A stretch of DNA of 64,000 bases from CAVPFA01 sp963703655 (lineage in GTDB: Bacteria > Actinomycetota > Acidimicrobiia > Acidimicrobiales > Bog-793). Numbering within the stretch: the stretch's first letter is position 1; each line of letters starts with the position of its first letter. Shown here in pieces: positions 60,902 through 64,000 of this stretch. A program made the position numbers and the translations under genes. Under the pieces are notes generated by a model. It saw nothing but the letters and a program-made list of their open reading frames with translations, searched no databases and had not been told where the DNA came from. Location: contig CAVPFA010000004.1 of assembly GCA_963703655.1 (NCBI GenBank), forward strand, positions 248,001-312,000, given 5' to 3'.

Positions 60902-62412
60902 CTACGCCAGGTGCTCCACGAACGCCTCGAGCTGGCGGAGGTTGCGGCACTCGTACGCGGCGTCGCAGTACTGCGCGTACTGCTCGACGATCGAGTCGCC
61001 GCTCCCCCAGTACGAGCGCGGCTCGGGGTTCAGCCAGAACACCCGCCGCGCCCGATGTCGCAACTCGCGTACGACCCAAGCCTGCGAGGCGTGGTAATTG
61101 TTGCGCGCATCGCCGAGGAGGAGGATGCTCGCCTTCGGCCCAATCTCGTCTCCCCACCGCTCGTAGAACACCGTGAGAGCGTGCCCGTAGTCGGAGTGAC
61201 CGTCCACCCAGACCACGTCCGCCTCGGCGTTGACGCGGTGCACCGCCTCGGTCACGGTCTCGGACCGGTCGAAGATCCCGGTCACCTCGTCGATGCCGTC
61301 GATGAACACGAAGCTCCGCACCTTCGAGAACTGCGACGAGATGGCGTGCACAAGGTGCAGTGTGAAGCGGGCGAACGCGGCAACCGACCCCGAGATGTCG
61401 GCGACGACCCAGATCTCGGGTTTGGCCGGCCGGGGATGCTTGAAGCGCGGCTCGACCGGCACGCCTCCAGACGACAGCGAGTGCCGCATCGTCGATCGGA
61501 AATCGAGCGAACCTCTGCGCAGATGACGGCGTTTGCGGGCGCAGGCGCGCTGGCCAGCTTGCGAGTGAGGGGCTGGATCGCCTTGCGCATCGCCACAAGC
61601 TCCTCGCGCGTGGCGTGCATGAAGTCGACGTCCTCGGGGAGCGGCTTGCGGACGCTACGGGCGAGCGCGTCGGCGCCCCGGTCCGCGACGAGCCGGCGCC
61701 GGATCTCGGCCTCGATCTCCTTTTTCAGCTCCTCGATCCGGGCGTGGTACTCGTCCTCGAGCAGGCGTTCCTCGAGGGCGGTGAGCTGACCCGGCCGTCG
61801 CCCCCGGAGCACGTCGCCGCCCGGAGGATCGTCGGGGCCCTCCTCCGGCCCGGCCATCGGGGTGCCCGCCATCGCACGGGCCTCGGCCACGAGCCGGGCG
61901 AGCACGCCGTCGAGGTCGAGGCTGCGAAGCGTCCGGTAGAGGTAGTAGGTGCCGCCGACCGGACGCCCGGGCTCCATCGCCGAGTAGCGGGCCACCGCGA
62001 GCCGTGCGACCGCGGCGAGCACCGCCGCGTCGCCGACACGAAGGGCCTTGTACAGCATCGCTGCGATCTCCTCGGGCGTCACCTGATCCCCGCCGGCGGC
62101 CCCGAGCGGGTGTCGGCCGAATCCTTCGGCGTCCCCCGATGATCCGGCCGCAGCGTCGTCTCGAAGGCGGTCGTCCTCCGCAGCGGAGAACTGCGGTCCG
62201 CGGAGCGAAAAGTAGATCTCGAAGGCCGTGTCGAACGCGCGCCAGTGGTTCGCGGACTTCACGAGCGTCGCGGCGAGCGCGAACTTCACGGCTTGGCGGT
62301 CCTCGAGCGGCAGGTGGCCGATGGCCTCCGCCGCGTCGGCCTCCTCGGTGACCGATACCGGCAGGCCGGCGCGCCGCAACTCGGACACGAAACCGGTCAG
62401 GACGTCGAGCAC
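60902..62412 (-). CDS. CoxE-like VWA-domain protein (frameshifted near 61530)
   Basis: From GTG 62412 the N-terminal half reads VLDVLTGFVSELRRAGLPVS with AIGHLPLEDRQAVKFALAAT, typical of CoxE-like proteins that act with MoxR-type ATPases. Around 61530 the frame changes: TRKLASAPAPANA in one frame, then RRGSLDFRSTMRHSLSSGGV in the next. The VWA domain follows with the metal-site motif VADISGSVAAFARF (D-x-S-x-S variant: DISGS), VFIDGIDEV and LLLGDARNNYHAS, to TAG 60902. About 500 aa after correction. It follows moxR directly. Confidence 0.83.
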
Positions 62413-62440
62413 GATCGAGAACCGATCCGGTCGCGCCGGT

Positions 62441-63382
62441 TCAGGAGGCGGACGCGGCAGCAGACGCGGAAGCGGACGCGGCGGCAAGCTCCTTCGCCGC
62501 CACCTCGATGTCCGAGCGGTACTTGAGCAAGATGTGCAGCGTGGAACGAGCCGTCTCGGCATCGACACTGTCGATGCCGAGCAGCACCAGGGTCCGTGCC
62601 CAGTCGATCGTCTCGGAGATGGAGGGGTGCTTCTTCAGGTCGAGCGAGCGCAATGACCGGACGATTCGTGCGATCTGGCCTGCGAGCTCGCCGCTGACAC
62701 CAGGGACCTTGGCGAGCACGATCGCCCGCTCGCGCTCGAGCGAGGGGTAGTCGAGATGGAGGAAGAGGCAGCGCCGCTTCAGTGCCTCGGACAGCTCCCG
62801 TGTGTTGTTGGACGTGAGGAACACAAGCGGGATCTGGTTGGCACGGATCGTGCCCAGCTCGGGGATGGAGACCTGATAGTCCGAGAGGACCTCGAGTAAG
62901 AGCGCCTCCGTCTCGATCTCGAGGCGGTCGATCTCGTCGACGAGCAGCACGACCGGATCGGTGGCTCGGATCGCCTCCAAAAGCGGACGGGAGAGCAGGA
63001 ACTCCTCAGAGAACAGGTCCTCCTCGAGCGACTCCCGACCCGCGACTCGCGGGCCGGCGCCATCCTCGGCGCCTCGTTCGACCTGGATGCGCAACAGCTG
63101 TTTCTTGTAGTTCCACTCGTAAAGCGCCTTTGCCTCGTCCAGGCCCTCGTAGCACTGGAGGCGGATGAGCCTGGCCCCGAGTGACAGGGCGGTCGACTTC
63201 GCGAGCTCGGTCTTGCCGGTGCCGGCTGGCCCCTCCACTAAGACGGGCTTTGCGAGGCGGTCGGCAAGGTACACCACGCTGGACAAGCCGTCATCGGCGA
63301 GGTAGCCGACCGCACCAAGGCCGTCGCGAACCTCGTCAACAGACCCGAAGCGCGGCTTGCCCCCTTGCAGGACGGACTTCAC
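62441..63382 (-). CDS. MoxR-family AAA ATPase
   Basis: 313 aa from GTG 63382, overlapping the proA stop (GTGA). Walker A EGPAGTGKTELAKS (about residues 43-56), Walker B VVLLVDEIDRLE, sensor 1 LVFLTSNNTRELSEALKRRC (with the Arg finger region). It works as a chaperone-like ATPase with the downstream VWA protein, activating an unidentified enzyme. The tail ASASASAAASAS is low-complexity. Confidence 0.9.
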   Translation of the reverse strand: MKSVLQGGKPRFGSVDEVRDGLGAVGYLADDGLSSVVYLADRLAKPVLVEGPAGTGKTELAKSTALSLGARLIRLQCYEGLDEAKALYEWNYKKQLLRIQVERGAEDGAGPRVAGRESLEEDLFSEEFLLSRPLLEAIRATDPVVLLVDEIDRLEIETEALLLEVLSDYQVSIPELGTIRANQIPLVFLTSNNTRELSEALKRRCLFLHLDYPSLERERAIVLAKVPGVSGELAGQIARIVRSLRSLDLKKHPSISETIDWARTLVLLGIDSVDAETARSTLHILLKYRSDIEVAAKELAAASASASAAASAS

Positions 63383-64000
63383 GTCCTGATCTGCCCGTCT
63401 CCGTAGACGACGTACTTGACGCAGGTCAGCTCGCGCAGTCCCATCGGCCCGCGGGCGTGCAACTTCTGGGTGGAGATGCCCACTTCTGCTCCAAGGCCGA
63501 GCTCCCCGCCGTCGACGAACCTCGTCGAGGCGTTGACGAGGACCGCCGCCCCGTCCACCTGCCTCACAAAGCGCGTCGCAGCCTCGAGGTCCGACGTGAC
63601 GATCGCCTCCGAGTGCCCAGAACCGTAACGGGCGATGTGCGAGATGGCGGCGTCGAGGTCGTCGACGACTGCCGACCGCCAGCTCGAGCGCCGAGGAATT
63701 CCGTGGCGAAGTCCTCCTCGGTCGCAGGGCGCGCACCAGGCAGGAGCGGCCTCGCGCGCTCGTCCGCGGCGAGGACGACGCCGGCCAGCGCCGCGGTGCA
63801 TCCTCGGCAGGAACTCGCCGGCGACGTCCCGGTGGACGAGGAGCGTCTCCGCGGCGTTGCACACGCTCGGCCGCTGAGTCTTGGCGTTGACGACGATGCT
63901 CTCGGCCATGTCGAGATCGGCGGCCGCGTCCACATAGACATGGCAGTTGCCGTCCCCGTCGAGCACGTAAGGGACAGTGGCGCACTCGAGGATCATCGAG
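63379..64000 (-). CDS. proA: Gamma-glutamyl phosphate reductase, C-terminal part (frameshifted, cut by window end)
   Basis: ProA reduces gamma-glutamyl phosphate in proline synthesis. Minus-strand residues ILECATVPYVLDGDGNCHVY, KTQRPSVCNAAETLLVHRDV (catalytic Cys), then after frame changes LAGVVLAADERARPLLPG, ATEEDFATEFLG, and finally VVDDLDAAISHIARYGSGHS to the C-terminal KLHARGPMGLRELTCVKYVV. At least two frame changes occur between 63660 and 63805. The N-terminal part lies beyond the right edge. Confidence 0.88.
   Translation of the reverse strand, partial: SMILECATVPYVLDGDGNCHVYVDAAADLDMAESIVVNAKTQRPSVCNAAETLLVHRDVAGEFLPRMHRGAGRRRPRRGRAREAAPAWCAPCDRGGLRHGIPRRSSWRSAVVDDLDAAISHIARYGSGHSEAIVTSDLEAATRFVRQVDGAAVLVNASTRFVDGGELGLGAEVGISTQKLHARGPMGLRELTCVKYVVYGDGQIRT

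Noticed and set aside
1..64000. CRISPR array
   Set aside because: No regularly spaced 25-40 bp repeats with unique spacers were found; the only long array is the in-frame propeller repeat.

Overview
The window is a G+C-rich actinobacterial chromosome segment. Class Acidimicrobiia is the best guess. This rests on an exported protein built from GGYW...FGDA propeller repeats, which are common in that class, on MtrAB/GerMN, WhiG and class II DAHP synthase homologues, and on the rpsB-tsf-pyrH-frr-cdsA-dxr-rseP-ispG order. No species can be named. Many genes start without a Shine-Dalgarno but 6-8 nt after a TAnnnT hexamer, which points to widespread leaderless transcripts.

Layout. (1) 1-3.4 kb is decayed: a broken lipoprotein gene (minus) and a frameshifted transposase (plus). 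(2) 3.4-7.7 kb is a complete selenocysteine locus: selB, selD and selA on plus, with tRNA-Sec facing them. (3) 7.7-21.8 kb is accessory DNA. It holds a truncated TIGR02391-like gene, an ECF sigma factor with a membrane-anchored 14-repeat propeller, remnants of a second propeller gene and of an IS21 transposase, a five-gene module (MauE-like, MauD-like, Tat-exported 25-Cys protein, membrane protein, lipoprotein), a broken nuclease-like gene, an RHH protein, an unknown protein, a PIN-domain protein and a GNAT. It ends at a tRNA-Leu 3' fragment that looks like an attachment-site scar. (4) 21.8-38.9 kb is metabolic and repair: ArsR-SRPBCC regulator, methyltransferase, nitronate monooxygenase, EamA transporter, acylphosphatase, a pseudo-hydrolase lipoprotein, an HpnA-like epimerase with a class III aminotransferase, lysine 6-transaminase with aldehyde dehydrogenase, a ThDP enzyme, and an SbcD/YhaO-YhaN pair. 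(5) 39.1-40.9 kb is an IS1182-type insertion sequence. (6) 41-64 kb is core: Eis-like acetyltransferase, the MEP/lipid/translation cluster, WhiG, XerC, MtrAB-GerMN, RsfS, NadD, DAHP synthase, a secreted propeller-GH25-like protein, a MoxR/VWA pair and partial proA.

The most interesting region is 13.4-16.6 kb. MauE- and MauD-like proteins normally serve disulfide formation in the methylamine dehydrogenase light chain; here they sit beside a different Tat-exported protein with 25 cysteines. The next gene has an in-frame TGA at codon 24 in an otherwise open 230-codon frame, about 8 kb from a full selenocysteine apparatus, so it is a candidate selenoprotein. A decayed paralogue of the module's lipoprotein lies at the left edge.

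Caution: single-base frameshifts interrupt selB, ispG, rseP, rpsB, proA and the VWA gene. Several of these are essential in most bacteria, so some breaks are probably sequence errors. This weakens, but does not remove, the case for true decay in the accessory region.
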